Source: Megalobrama amblycephala
Taxonomy: Eukaryota; Chordata; Actinopteri; Cypriniformes; Xenocyprididae
Assembly (NCBI RefSeq): GCF_018812025.1
Contig: NC_063058.1
Coordinates: 23,405,797-23,469,796, forward strand
DNA length: 64,000 bases
Direction of reading: 5' to 3'
Shown in pieces: positions 21,917 to 33,106 of the stretch. A program made the position numbers and the translations under genes. The notes below the pieces were generated by a model. The model had not been told where the DNA came from. It was given only the letters and a program-made list of their open reading frames with translations, and did no database searches. Each line of letters opens with the position of its first letter. Within the stretch, counting starts at the first letter, position 1.

Positions 21917-24900
21917 TGAATTACATTACATTTATAATAATAATTTAAAATGTTTATTTGATATGTACTGCAAAAAACAAACTAAAACAATTGCACAAGA
22001 AAAAATAAATAATCTTAAATAATATACTAATAAACATTGTTTATTTAATGTTTATTTCTAAAAACAAACAAACAAAATCAAGATAAATGAAAATAAATAA
22101 ATAAATAAATATGAATGATAATAGTTATAATAAATATTTTTAAATGTTTATTTAATATTTTCAAAACACCAAATATCTAATTTGGTGTATTTTAAAAATG
22201 TTGATGTAAACTAATATTCAAATAAATAAAGCAAAAAATAAATAAATAAATAAATAAATAAAACATTTGTTAAATGTTAACTTTTAATGTAAAATATTAA
22301 ACATTAACTTTATTATATATTTTTTGATATATTAAATATGAACATTTTAAACATGACAAAAAATGTATTATTTAGCTATATGAATTTATTATAAGAAAAA
22401 ATTCAAACAATTATTTCTCTTTAATTTATAGAAATAAGAAATCAGTAAAAAATATTAAAAAAAGTTATTAAAAACATATATAATAAAAGTTAAAGTTAAT
22501 AATAAATAATAATGTTAAATGTTTACTTAATGTTTGTTGCTTAAAACAAACAAAAATAAATCACAAGAAAATTAAAATAAAAAGTTAATAATAATAATAA
22601 TAATAAATAATAATAATAATTAAATGTTTATTTAATGTATATTGCTAAAAACAAAAATAAAGCACAAGAAAATTAAATAAAAATGTTAATAATAATTTTA
22701 AATGTCTATGTTTATTGCTAAAAAACACACAAGAAAATAAAAAGAAATAAATATGAGTAAGTTAATAATAATGCTAAATATGTTTAATGTTTATTTAATG
22801 TTATTGCTAAAAAAAACAAAAACAAACATAAAAATCATATTTTTTGAGCACCAAATCAACATATTTCATTTCTGAAGGATTATGTGGCAGGCCAATCAAG
22901 TAATGGCTGCTGAAAATTCAGGAATAAATTTTTAAATTACATACATTTTTTTTTGTTTTTAATGGTTTAATGCTAAAAAAAAATAACACCAGAAAATTAA
23001 AATAAATATAAATAAGTTAATATTAATAATAAATATGTTTATTGCTAAAAACACAAGAGTTTCAGGCATTTCTTGCTCTATTCATTGAAAGTACCATTAG
23101 CAGCATCTTTAAACATCACTGACCATTCGTGGAGCTGCTCATGATGAAACACAGACTGCCACACACCGCGGGCTGCTGCCGTATCCTCTCTAGCCACAGA
23201 GGGGCGACATCAGGCTGAGACATGCATGTTAGCAGGAGTCTGAGAAAGCCATAGTATTGCAAGTCAGACACTGACATTCAGAGAAAGTAAAATGTGGCAT
23301 ATATTGTGAAATCTACTTAGAATTTTCTAACTGACCTGCACGTTTCCAAGAGCGTAGGTGGGTCATTGTCTCCGAGCAGCAGAAGTAACACAGCGCTGAG
23401 ATATACATGTCAGACATAGTTTAACAGAAGTAATAGTACTGTATTTACAAAACTAGTTCAATTAATCTGAAGAGAAACAGAAAGGGAGAATGATGCTCAG
23501 TGTGTGTACGTCTTACCCCAAGTCAGAGTTCTGGCTGAGAGAGACACATGTGTCATGGAAACAGGCCATATTACCCAGAATTCCAACACAGATTTCCTGT
23601 AACAAATGCTCTGAGTAATTATATAAAGTCATAAGAAAGCAGCAAGGAAAATCTGACATATAATTCTTCAGCATACGAGCATTTACAGTGGTAAAATGAC
23701 TTACAGTGAGCCGTGGACTGCGTGACTTTGCGATCACACCCAGCAAGATGTCTGGAGCCTTGAACTCTTGAAGAAAAACAGCCACGTCCTGGAGAGAAAA
23801 ATCATGTAATGTGTATATACACTGTGTTCCACATTATTATGCAAGTGACATATCAGTAGGATTTTAGTGCAATAAACAAGCTGACGTAGTGAAAGAAGCG
23901 CAGGCTTCCGTGTTTATGTCCGAATGCTGAGTGAGTTGACAGAAATGTCAATTTTGGGTGAACTAACCCTTTAATACAATTAATATGTTTGACAGAAACG
24001 TCTCTTAATAAGCCTTTATCTGACTGGGTTCTTCTGTGCTCTAAAATGTGACAGTTTGACAATCTCTTTTCAGTTTTTGCAAAATATTAGTTATGTCTTT
24101 TGCAAGATATTGCACCATTTCATGCTTTTCATCTTCAGAAAGTTCTTTCTTCCCCCCCTTATTGCATGAGAACTGTGGTTGTTTAATAATGTGGATCAAC
24201 CTCTTTAAGTAGGTTTTCCATTTCTAAAAAGATATGAGGAATAAAACATACAAATACTTTCTTTGAAAACATAAAATCTGATTATTTATTGTACTAAAAT
24301 CCTCCTGGTATAATAACTTGGAACACCGTGTATACACATTACATGCCATCAAGGAGGGTGTATTAGTTTACCTTATTCATAGCCATGTCCCATACTTTAC
24401 ACAAGTCCTCTTCCAGATCATCCATCAGTTCCATGGAAAAATCACTCGGGCCATTTCCTTGATCTGTCACCATCTATTAAGGTAATAATGTGGTTCGATA
24501 AGCAATTAAATCATAGGGTGTACTTGGCTTCCATTTTGGCCTAGTTTTTATTAAATAAATAATGACACAGGTTAACAGTTGTTGTTGTTTATCTTAGGTT
24601 GTATTTACCTAATTTTAAGATCTGCCAAGGACCAGATGATTTTTTATGTCATGTCCTGATATGTAAAACCATATAATTCAAAAGGGTCTAAATTAACAAA
24701 GAAACAGAGGAGCTGATTTCATTCATGTTTTCATTAAAAATTACATTTTATTTTTTATGTTTTATTTTTAAAGGGGGCCTATTATGCCCCTTTTCACAAG
24801 ATGTAATATAAGTCTCTGGTGTCCCCAGAATGTGTCTGAAGTTTCAGCTCAAAATACCCCACAGATCATTTATTATAGCTTGTCAAATGTGCCCCTATTT

Positions 24901-27595
24901 GGGTGTGAGCAAAAACACGCCGTTTTTGTGTGTGTCCCTTTAAATGCAAATGAGCTGCTGCTCCCAGCCCCCTTTTCAGAAAAGGGTGGAGCTTTAACAG
25001 CTCATGCTTCGGTTGCTCGACAACAACAAAGCTGGAGAATCTCACGCAGCCAAAATGAGGATTGTCAGTAACGGTGTTCAGCCTTACATTGTTCAAACCG
25101 GAGTCGGACACTGATGGAGAGACTCAGGAAGACGTTACAACTTTTAGAATGAAACTGGACGTTTCTGAATGGTTAGTGGATAAATTTATGAAGTTTCTGT
25201 GGAGTTGATTCAACTCATCGACTAGCATGTGCCGTCATGTTAATCTTTTGTGCAAATCCAGTGTTGAATTGACCCTCGTTTGTGAAGTAGTCCGGCGTAA
25301 AATGACGGCATGACAACAACAACTCTTCCTCTTTCTCTAAAGCAGCCCAACATGGCCTCGCCCCCTTTGTTGCGTGTTCTGGGGTCAGGGTTTATGTAAA
25401 TATTAGAGTTAGTGATGTCACCAACCCAGGAAGAAGCTCGTTGTAGTCCCTACCAGCTATTTGTTGTAGTCCTTAAAAAGCAATTTCTGTAAAAGAAAAT
25501 TTCTCCTTTTGAGAATATGTGTGATAGCGCCCCCTAGCGTATTACAGTGAAAACATGGAAAGCCGGATAATCTCTTCAATGGCGGGAAAGTAAGGCTGCA
25601 CAATTTATCACACGATATGAAAAATTACATTGAACTTAAACGCAATTCTTAGTGCGATTATGAAATCGCAAAGGCTGTGATTGTTTTTTTATGCGCAGCT
25701 TGTCAATGAAGTATGACTCCAAATGCTAATCCATCTGAAAGCACTGCGAGTTTGAGTTGCTTATAATGTACATTTGAAAAATCAACATGCGTTAAACATC
25801 TTGTCAGACATGAGAAGCATTTACTGATAAATTGTGCAGCCCTACGGGAAAGCGTTTTCTCATAAAAGAAGCGATAACTCGTCAATGGCAGGGAAAGAGT
25901 TAAGAAAGTATAAGAAAAATTCAATAAACTACTGCTTAAAGGAACACTTCACTTTTTTTGAAAATAGGCTCATTTTCCAACTCCCCTAAAGTTAAACAGT
26001 TGAGTTTTACCATTTTCAAATCCATTCAGCCGATCTCCGGGTTTGGCAGTGCCACTTTTAGCATAGCTTAGCATAGTTCATTGAATCTGATTAGACCGTG
26101 AGCATCTCGCTCAGAAATGACCAAAGAGTTCCGATATTTTTCCTATTTAAAACTTGACTCTTCTGTAGTTACATCGTGTACTAAGACCGACGGAAAATGA
26201 AAAGTTGTGATTTTCTAGGCCGATATGGACTAGGAACTATACTCTCATTCCTCCGTAATAATCAAGGGAACTTTGTTGCCGTACCATGGGTGCAGCAGGC
26301 GCAATGATACGCAGCGTCTCTCACAAATGTCGCACCCATGGTACGGCAACAAAGTTCCTTGATTATTACGCCGGAATGAGAGTATAGTTCCTAGCCATAT
26401 TGGCCTAGAAAATCGCAACTTTTCATTTTCCGTCGGTCTTAGTACACAATGTAACTACAGAGGAGTAAAAATATCGAAACTCTTTGGTCATTTTTGAGCG
26501 AGATGCTAACGGTCTAATCAGATTCAATGAACTATGCTAAGCTATGCTAAAAGTGGTACCGCCAGACCCGGAGATCAGCTGAATGGATTCGAAAACGGTA
26601 AAACTCAACTGTTTAAAGGTGATAAAGAGGATTTTTTCGTCGACTGAGAATCCAAAGACTGTTACTGAGTTTTTTAAATGAGCGCATGCGTAAGAACAGC
26701 CCCCCTCCTTCACAGCTCATTTCAAAGGAACGCCTCCCAAAACTCGTGCACGAGTATTGGAACACGAGTGTTTACCACCGGCATTCGCGGTCGTGTTTTT
26801 TGGATTCATTATGTCGAACTCACCGCAGGTAACTCATAATCTGCAGTTGTTACTCCTGTCTCCTGACAAAAACATTGCATGTAGCGCCTGTGGAGTGTGG
26901 AAAATTACTGGAGCGCGCAGCCGCGCTCGTCTCTCACAAGGAACGTCACGGCAGTGATTGACAAGCCAGAGGGCAAATCGTTTCCGCGATGATCGCGTAA
27001 ACGATTGGCTGATGTTTTTAAGGCCCTACCTCATGCACAGATGATGTATATTAATATTATTACTTTCAGTGCACCTAATAAATAGTCTTTTATCAGTTAG
27101 TAAAGACAGTTTCAAGTAATATTGCAAAAATGTATAAAACAAAACATCCTCTTTAGCACCTTTAACTCTAGGGGAAGTTGGAAAACAAGCCCATTTTCAA
27201 AAAAAGTGGAGTGTTCCTTTAATTAAAAAAAAAGAAAAAGCAATTTTATGTTTAGTTTTCTCCTGTATCAAATCCATACCGAACCGTGACTTCAATATCG
27301 AGGTACGAACAGTCATGTTTGAGTACTGTTATAAAGGAGGGTGAACTTTTATAATTTTATAAAATGATATAAATTTTTATTTAAAAATAATTTTATTTTT
27401 AATAAAACGCAAATTACATATCTAAAACAAAAATTCTATTATTCAATGATAAGTAAGTCTAGCATACTTCAATGAGGCGGGTCAGGGTGCTGAAGAGCCA
27501 AGTGTTTGCTGTACACCGTCTCCCCGATGGCGTCCGCCTTCCTCACCGGCCTCAGTCTCATCTTCCTCGGGTGGAGGCGACGGGTTTCGGTCCAT
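18381..27595 (-). CDS. saal1: saal1: SAAL1 (serum amyloid A-like 1) protein, 12 exons, exon 1 frameshifted
   Basis: Exons on the minus strand: 27595-27468, 24473-24372, 23788-23705, 23596-23517, 23395-23336, 23239-23124, 21603-21441, 21291-21209, 20177-20007, 19898-19705, 18664-18572, 18476-18381. Every intron is GT-AG and the phases agree. The product would be about 455 residues; vertebrate SAAL1 is about 470. Diagnostic matches include MDRNPSPPP at the start, [59 protein letters not shown] and [16 protein letters not shown]1 is a helical-repeat (ARM/HEAT-like) protein linked in the literature to inflammatory proliferation of synovial fibroblasts; its molecular activity is unclear. Exon 1 contains two one-base insertions, so the protein breaks unless these are sequencing errors. 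Introns 1, 2, 6, 8 and 10 are expanded by repeats. In-frame ATGs upstream (the furthest at 27661-27659) could add up to ~22 residues. Confidence 0.93.
18690..19690. repeat. AT-rich recurrent sequence in saal1 intron 10
   Basis: Irregular repeats of ataatataatgtagtatatg and aatttaataat units recur near 18755, 18880, 19450 and 19600, with taatataatataatata runs between. This fills the intron between the last two clean exon groups. Confidence 0.6.
20426..20455. repeat. (TA)n microsatellite
   Basis: Uninterrupted ta/at dinucleotides in saal1 intron 8. Confidence 0.9.
20461..20795. repeat. Dispersed repeat, two direct copies of a ~75-bp block
   Basis: ttgattagggttggagtgta at about 20465 and ttgattagagttggagcata at about 20713 are each followed by taactttgcagg, cagtcaat, gccaggagcaggattgg and cacccgtggtct or cacccctgccct. 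The blocks are 248 bp apart in the same orientation. Confidence 0.7.
20811..20870 (-). pseudogene. tRNA-Pro relic with CCA end (truncated tRNA pseudogene)
   Basis: Read on the minus strand this is the 3' three quarters of a tRNA-Pro: GGGTATGATTCTCGG, then an altered anticodon arm, AGGTCCCGAGTTCAAATCC, and GGACGAGCC with discriminator C plus CCA. Homology stops in the D-loop, so the 5' acceptor strand is missing. A genomic CCA is not expected for a tRNA gene and implies a copied mature tRNA. The plus-strand start, TGGGGGCTCGTCCGGGAT, is the proline primer-binding site used by some retroelements, but the match runs far beyond 18 bases. It lies in saal1 intron 8. Confidence 0.7.
20879..21060 (-). 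repeat. Fragment of the MITE family at 49314-50168
   Basis: Shares ttagaatgatttctgaagga, gtgacactgattggagtaat and gatgctgaaaattca with 49992-50050, then aataatatttcaaatagtac. Smaller related pieces occur at 16775-16858 and 22870-22925. Confidence 0.65.
21841..21913. repeat. A-run followed by (TA)n
   Basis: About 26 A followed by about 45 bases of ta repeat in saal1 intron 6. Confidence 0.9.
21915..23060. repeat. Degenerate A-rich minisatellite in saal1 intron 6
   Basis: The motif tttatttaatgtttattgct, followed by aaaaacaaa, acaagaaaatta and aaataaa, recurs at irregular spacing of about 60-130 bases with insertions of aataat repeats. No coding content. Confidence 0.6.
23820..24330. mobile_element. 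TA-flanked MITE (Tc1/mariner-like ends) in saal1 intron 2
   Basis: TA at 23818-23819 and 24331-24332 flank inverted termini CACTGTGTTCCACATTATTA and (reverse complement of the right end) CACGGTGTTCCAAGTTATTA. A gtaggattttagt/actaaaatcctcc inverted pair follows inside. 511 bp, no transposase. It is the main filler of saal1 intron 2. Confidence 0.75.
24772..25500 (+). mobile_element. Abundant cyprinid TTAA-type MITE, 3' truncated
   Basis: TTAA at 24768-24771 precedes AGGGGGCCTATTATGCCCC. The body (tcaaatgtgcccctatttgg, tttaaatgcaaatgagctgc) is a sequence I recognise as highly repeated in cyprinids. The far end, which normally closes in cacccctttaa-type sequence, is missing. It lies in saal1 intron 1. 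Confidence 0.75.
25591..25844. mobile_element. hAT-type MITE with exact 8-bp target duplication
   Basis: CGGGAAAG at 25583-25590 and 25845-25852 flank the inverted ends TAAGGCTGCACAATTTATC and (reverse complement) TAGGGCTGCACAATTTATC. 254 bp, no coding content. An 8-bp duplication is the hAT hallmark. Confidence 0.85.
25940..27218. mobile_element. Palindromic TTAA-type MITE, interrupted by a second MITE
   Basis: TTAA at 25936-25939 and 27219-27222. Ends are AGGAACACTTCAC and (reverse complement) AGGAACACTCCAC. The original ~730-bp element is almost a perfect palindrome centred near 26315: for example atggtacggcaacaaagttc at the right arm mirrors gaactttgttgccgtaccat at the left. The right arm is split at 26616 by the element 26617-27161. 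It lies in saal1 intron 1. Confidence 0.85.
26617..27161. mobile_element. TTAA-type MITE nested in the palindromic MITE
   Basis: TTAA at 26613-26616 and 27162-27165. Ends are AGGTGATAAAGAGGATTTT and (reverse complement) AGGTGCTAAAGAGGATGTT. Removing it with one TTAA restores ctgtttaact, which matches the intact left arm. 545 bp, no convincing ORF. Confidence 0.9.
27468..27595 (-). pseudogene. saal1: saal1 exon 1 with two single-base insertions
   Basis: [19 protein letters not shown] reads in frame 0. The conserved [12 protein letters not shown] is one base out, with the extra base near 27537. [11 protein letters not shown] is out by one more, through an extra T at 27500-27501. Uncorrected, translation ends at TGA 27484-27482 after 37 codons. 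The donor GTATGC follows at 27467. Two insertions of one type in 130 bases while all 11 other exons are clean suggests assembly or read error as much as gene loss. Confidence 0.8.
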
Positions 27596-28990
27596 CTCCG
27601 GCGAACCTGAGGTTGGAGGATCCACAACTGTCCCCATCCACCTCCTGAGAGCTTCTGTCATTGTGCTCTGATGAACAAATCAATATTTGACATAAATGCA
27701 TGAACAAACCTCGAAGGGATGAGATTAAAAGCATGAATAGATAAATGTAAATAATAAAAAATATAAATGCATGCACAAAACTTCAATTCACATACATGCA
27801 GGCAAAAAAAAAAAAAAAAAAAAAAAACCTTTTCATGCTTACTTTTAATGTTTTACTCGCTCAAGATGATGAATTAAAATGCATGCATGATTAAATAACG
27901 CGTTTAATTATGCTGCCTTCACGTGCTATCGGAAATTTGATAATTCCCACTTTTGAAATCGTATTTACGATAATCCCGAGAGCACGTGAAGGCAAGCATT
28001 ATTTTAGTCAAGACACGATGCACCACGCTTCTGCAAAATATGATATACGATCTTACAAAAACCTAGCTGTGGTGTAAGATTACAGCTCGAACGTTTTTTC
28101 AGGATTATTTATATAACATAGTGGCAAATATTAATTTATTTAAATAAACATTCACTGCAAATATGAACAACAGTATCTTAGTAAACCACATATCCTGACT
28201 TACCCATTAATATTGACTTTACACAACCAACGCTAAAATTCCCACGAATATCATTGCGAAAAATGCATTTTAAGCTTTATGGTTTGTTGAATAAGCAAAT
28301 AAAAGCGAATGCTTCCGCTCACAACTCCACAGAGCATGATGGGAAAGAATAAAGAAATAAAAGTGGGTAGAATGGCATTTGCACGAAACCTCTTTACATA
28401 AACGGGCGTGGCTTGTGTCACAGTTTAGCAAGTAAACAGTATTTCTCATATGTTTACTCTGCAACAAATTCAATGGCTATTAAAGTGTTTCAGTGTAATT
28501 ATTCAGCTGTAAATTGTTGTCCAGAACGGAACAGAAGCACACTTTGTCATGATGGTTAGGATGAGCAGGGGCTTGTTTTTGGTCGGATTTCAAATTGTAT
28601 GTCAGTCACCAGTCCTCGGCATTGATATATTTAAACGACTACACTTTTATTGTAAACATATCTCTTTTGAGACAAAAAAAAAAAAAACCGTGATTTGAAT
28701 GCGAGTCAATGACGGTTTCTGAGCCTCCATGCGCCCCCTGGAGGAAGAATCCATGTTGTCTCTTAGAAAACGGAGGACTTCATTTACACAAGACAATGTT
28801 TTATCCATTAGTCTTCGTCTCATTTTCCAAATAAGATGCTAAATGGTTTATTAATCATGTTCTGTATTTATTTTGCAGGTTCTAGCAGTGAAAGTTATTT
28901 TTACTAATCCACATCACACATGTAGACAGAAGCTGTAAATTATTCACATTCTGTCGTAAATATAAAAGGTGCACTAAAAGCTTGATTTAA
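27596..28990. other. saal1 upstream region; hairpin MITE at 27912-27994
   Basis: Immediate upstream sequence of saal1 on the minus strand; no TATA box is evident. 27807-27829 is an A-run. 27912-27994 is a hairpin with ends TGCCTTCACGTGCTATCGG and (reverse complement) TGCCTTCACGTGCTCTCGG, a short fish MITE. From 28470 to 28980 nothing is assignable. Confidence 0.5.
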
Positions 28991-29518
28991 AGGGTTAGTT
29001 CACCCAAAAATGAAAATTCTGCCATTAATTACTCACCCTCATGCCGTTCCACACCTGTAAGACCTTTGTTAATCTCCAGAACACAAATTAAGATATATTT
29101 GTTGAAATCCAACGGCTCAGTGAGGCCTCCATAGCCAGCAATGACAGTTCCTCTCTCAAGATCCATTAATGTACTAAAAACATATTTAAATCAGTTCATG
29201 TGAGTACAGTGGTTCAATATTAATATTATAAAGCGACGAGACTATTTTTGGTGCGGCAAAAAAACCAAAATAACAACTTATTAAGTGATGGCCGATTTCA
29301 AAACACTGCTTCAGGAAGCTTCGGATCATAAATGAATCAGAGTGTCGAATCCGCGGTTCGGAGCGCCAAAGTCACATGATTTCAGCAGTTTGACACGCGA
29401 TCCGAATCATGATTCGATACGCTGATTCATAACGCTCAGAATCTTCCTGAAGCAGTGTTTTGAAATCGGCCATAATGTAATAAATTACATTATTTTCATT
29501 TTTGGGTGAACTAACCCT
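28991..29518. mobile_element. Palindromic MITE with AGGGTTAGTTCACCC ends
   Basis: Ends AGGGTTAGTTCACCCAAAAA and reverse complement are paired, and an inner inverted pair (ggccgatttcaaaacactgc, gcagtgttttgaaatcggcc) lies at about 29290 and 29452. TTAA precedes the left end at 28987-28990, but the right flank reads catttaa, so its target duplication is imperfect. Confidence 0.75.
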
Positions 29519-29649
29519 CATTTAAGGAACACTATGTAACATTTAATTGTTCAAATTTTCAACAATCATCAAGTATATCATTAGTCCTTCTTCCAGTTAT
29601 TAAAAATTGAATAAGTCGTGTACCAACTGATTTTATTCTGTTATCTATT

Positions 29650-29654
<5 letters not shown>

Positions 29655-29720
<66 letters not shown>

Positions 29721-29722
29721 TG
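29655..29722. repeat. (TA)n microsatellite
   Basis: About 65 bases of ta repeat with one tac interruption. Confidence 0.9.
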
Positions 29723-30519
29723 TGTGTTGAAGGCGTAAGACCATAAAATGTTTCTCCAGTTATTGCATTCGGTCCAAATACAAAGTTATGATGTCCTATC
29801 TGCCAGTCAACTTCTGTATTTTCATACCTCCACGCACCTAGCTCACACGTAATGAGTGTCTTTCATGCGACATAAACAGCAGCCACCTTTTACAGTTCCT
29901 CCTAAACCAAAATAACGAGCTTATGCTGCATGCATGCCATAACTACTGTAATTTGGAAGAGATGAAAAACCTGTGACGTTATACTCGGAACAGTTTGTGA
30001 CTCGAATTTATGTGTTTTAATGGAAACGCTATCAACGGCAAAATTAATCTGCAGCAGTCAGGTGGTACAGGTCAGTGCTCTTTAAATTGTTTATGTTCAT
30101 TATTATTGTATTGTATTATTGCATTGTGTGAAAGGCAAAACTAGCCTGGCCACTCACAGCATACACTGGCTGTGATGGCAGAAGTCGCTTTGCGCGGCGT
30201 AGACGGGTGTACAGCTTTAGTCTTACAGTTGAGGGCAGTGGCCGAACAGAGATGCGTAGCGACAGCCTCTTCCAATGGGGAAAACTTGGTGTAACCCTTT
30301 TCCTCCATGCCATCAACCAAGGTGAAGGCAGATGAAGAGGAATAGTGGAGGCGTGCTGAATAGGGAGGTGCGCCATTAATTAGTATACAAATACACAGTC
30401 CAGCGCCCTCCTTTCAATGAGATTAAATATCACAGAAACAAACATTTACATGTTATATTGTCTGTTCATGGTGATTAAATCACATTGATGACATTGTGCC
30501 TTTGTGATTCGCTCTACAG
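29723..30519. other. Stretch upstream of the first mucin-type exon, no gene recognised
   Basis: The sequence is not obviously repetitive, but no mucin domain (VWD, C8, VWC) was found in any frame. The 86-codon minus frame at 30116-30376 lacks any recognisable motif. Confidence 0.35.
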
Positions 30520-30559
30520 GGCCCCATTCAGCTGTCAGCTGATGGCTGCTGCCGTGTTT
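30520..30559 (+). pseudogene. Extra copy of the mucin pre-CTCK exon
   Basis: A 40-nt exon with acceptor ctctacag and donor GTGAGT encodes GPIQLSADGCCRV plus the first base of a Cys codon. It has the same length, phase (0 to 1) and sequence pattern as 33634-33673 (GTIQFDIDGCCRI). It could splice in frame to the CTCK exon at 39305. Either it is an alternative exon or what remains of a tandemly duplicated mucin 3' end. Confidence 0.6.
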
Positions 30560-30748
30560 GTGAGTATTTTTTTAAAAGAAAACCTGTTCATTCAAATGGC
30601 TTCCTGTTGATTCGCAAAACTCAAAATGATAGACTAGAAAGTCTAATGCGACCACTGGTTGGATTAATGTACTTTTGTACTTTTATAGCATTTAATATAC
30701 TTTTGCTTGTTTGAATTTAAAAAGCAATTAAAAATGCATTTTAACCTA

Positions 30749-32297
30749 CAGGTGCTGGTCATATAATTAGAATATCATCAAAAAGTTGATTTATTTCACT
30801 AATTCCATTCAAAAAGTTAAACTTGTATATTATATTCATTCCTTACACACAGACTGATATTCAAATGTTTATTTATTTTCATTTTGATGATTATATCTGA
30901 CAAGTAAGGAAAATCCCAAATTCAGTATCTCAAAAAATTAGAATATTGTGAAAAGGTTCAATATTGAAGACACCTGGTGCCACACTCTAATCAGCTAATT
31001 AACTCAAAACACCTGCAAAGGCCTTTAAATGGTCTTTCAGTCTAGTTCTGTAGGCTACACAATCATGGGGAAGACTGCTGTCTTGACAGTTGTCCAAAAG
31101 ACAACCATTGACACCTGGCACAAGGAGGGCAAGACACAAAAGGTTATTGCAAAAGAGGCTGGCTGTTCACAGAGCTCTATGTCCAAGCACATTAATAGAG
31201 AGGCGAAGGGAAGGAAAAGATGTACAAGCAATAGGGATAACCGCACCCTGGAGAGGATTGTGAAACAAAACCCATTCAAAAATGTGGGGGAGATTCACAA
31301 AAAGTGGACTGCAGCTGGGGTCAGTGCTTCAAGAACCACTACGCACAGACACTCTTGAACAACAGACAGCGTCAGAAATGTCTCGCCTGGGCTAAAGACA
31401 AAAAGGAATGGACTGCTGCTGAGTGGTCCAAAGTTATGTTCTCTGATGAAAGTAAATTTTGCATTTCCTTTGGAAATCAGGGTTCCAGAGTCTGGAGGAA
31501 GAGAGGAGAGGCACACAATCCATGTTGCTTGAGGTCCAGTGTAAAGTTTCCATAGTCAGTGATGGTTTGGGGTGCCATGTCATCTGCTGGTGTTGGTCCA
31601 CTGTGTTTTCTGAGGTCCAAGGTCAACGCAGCCGTATACCTAGGAAGTTTTAGAGCACTTCATGCTTCCTGCTGCTGACCAACTTTATGGAGATGCAGAT
31701 TTCATTTTCCAACAGGACTTGGCACCTGCACACAGTGCCAAAGCTACCAGTACCTGGTTTAAGGACCATGGTATCCCTGTTCTTAATTGGCCAGCAAACT
31801 CGCCTGACCTTAACCCCATAGAAAATCTATGGGGTATTGTGAAGAGGAAGATGCGATATGTCAGACCCAACAATGCAGAAGAGCTGAAGGCCACTATCAG
31901 AGCAACCTGGGCTCTCATAACACCTGAGCAGTGCCACAGACTGATCGACTCCATGCCACGCCGCATTGCTGCAGTAATTCAGGCAAAAGGAGCCCCAACT
32001 AAGTATTAAGTGCTGTACATGCTCATACTTTTCATGTTCATACTTTTCAGTTGGCCAAGATTTCTAAAAATCCTTTGTTTGTATTGGTCTTAAGTAATAT
32101 TCTAATTTTCTGAGATACTGAATTTGGGATTTTCCTTACTTGTCAGATATAATCATCAAAATTAAAAGAAATAAACATTTGAAATATATCAGTCTGTGTG
32201 TAATGAATGAATATAATATATGAGTTTCACTTTTTGAATGGAATTAGTGAAATAAATCAACTTTTTGATGATATTCTAATTATTTGACCAGCACCTG
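30749..32297 (+). mobile_element. Full-length Tc1-like transposon, inactive
   Basis: TA at 30747-30748 and 32298-32299. Inverted ends of about 70 bp begin CAGGTGCTGGTCATATAATT and (reverse complement) CAGGTGCTGGTCAAATAATT. 1549 bp, the usual length for Tc1 elements. It encodes one transposase frame on the plus strand with several lesions. Confidence 0.9.
31065..32009 (+). pseudogene. Tc1 transposase, DD34E type, broken
   Basis: The ATG at 31065 gives MGKTAVLTVVQKTTIDTWHK with the paired-like HTH (IAKEAGCSQSSMSKHI). Catalytic motifs are all still visible but in different frames: MFSDESKF (first Asp), FQQDLAPAHSAK (second Asp) and SPDLNPIENLWG (Glu). Breaks: a frameshift between about 31310 and 31350, a TAG at 31553-31555, and a frameshift near 31640. 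The last part runs intact to 32009 (GAPTKY end). Intact relatives are ~340 residues. Confidence 0.85.
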
Positions 32298-32299
32298 TA

Positions 32300-33100
32300 A
32301 ATGTCTGAGCATTTGGCCATGACCTTGTTGATACTAGTCATCACTTGAGCTACAATTCTATAAAGGTAAATGGCCGAATGATGTAGTCAGTTGTTCAAAT
32401 GTTTTATTGGCAGCAAAATTTTATGGTGCAGTTGCATTGCTTTGATAGCTCACCAAAGCACATAAAACTTAGAATGAACAATTAACCTTGCTGAAATTAT
32501 AATGGCCCTTGATTTTTATTGTATTGATTTATGATTTATGATGTGACAGTTTGTCCACTAATATAGTATGATTAGGTGTACACATTCTTTTTGTTGTTAC
32601 AGTAACAACACAATTTTAGCTCTTTTAGTAAGTGACAGTAGTCTTCAGTTACTGACATGTCATGGAATATGATTTGTCAGCATGTTGACAAATTTTATTT
32701 AAACAGCAACTTTCACTGTGTGAGAACGTCTGAATTCCTTCCAATCTTTAGCAATAGATTAAAGACTCTATGGCCCTGTTTCATAGACAGGGCTTAGATT
32801 AAGCCAGGATTAGGCCTTAGTTCAATACATTTAAGTAGCTTTTATAAACATGCATTAGAACAAGAAAAAATAACTGGTGTGCATCTTGAGACAAAACATT
32901 GGCACTGACATATTTTAATGCAAATTGCTTTCAGTTAAAACGGCTCAAACATGCATTTTAGTCTGTGAAACTGGAGGTATATTTCAAAATGACTGAAACA
33001 AGTGTTTATTTGTACCATACCAGGTCTGACAGGTTTTTTAAGTTAACGCATCCCTACATGTCTGGAATTGCAATCAAGTATTTCAATCTCTAACAAACAT
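32300..33100. other. Intron sequence with a dispersed repeat at 32772-32985
   Basis: 32772-32985 (ccctgtttcatagacagggc, ttagattaagccaggattag) is a common cyprinid repeat. No coding content. Confidence 0.5.
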
Positions 33101-33106
33101 GAACAG

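Noticed and set aside
26757..26957. 66-codon frame starting [13 protein letters not shown] in saal1 intron 1
   Set aside because: It lies within the nested MITE and lacks similarity to any transposase; probably chance.
27558..27776. Minus frame covering saal1 exon 1 in another phase
   Set aside because: A different frame from MDRNPSPPP; it has no similarity to SAAL1.
21841..29722. CRISPR-like spaced repeats
   Set aside because: The repeats are microsatellites, minisatellites and MITEs in a vertebrate genome; no uniform spacers.
30116..30376. 86-codon minus frame upstream of the first mucin-type exon
   Set aside because: Basic, low-information peptide without motif; no splice or promoter support.
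31055..31966. Minus-strand frames over the Tc1 element
   Set aside because: Antisense shadows of the transposase.
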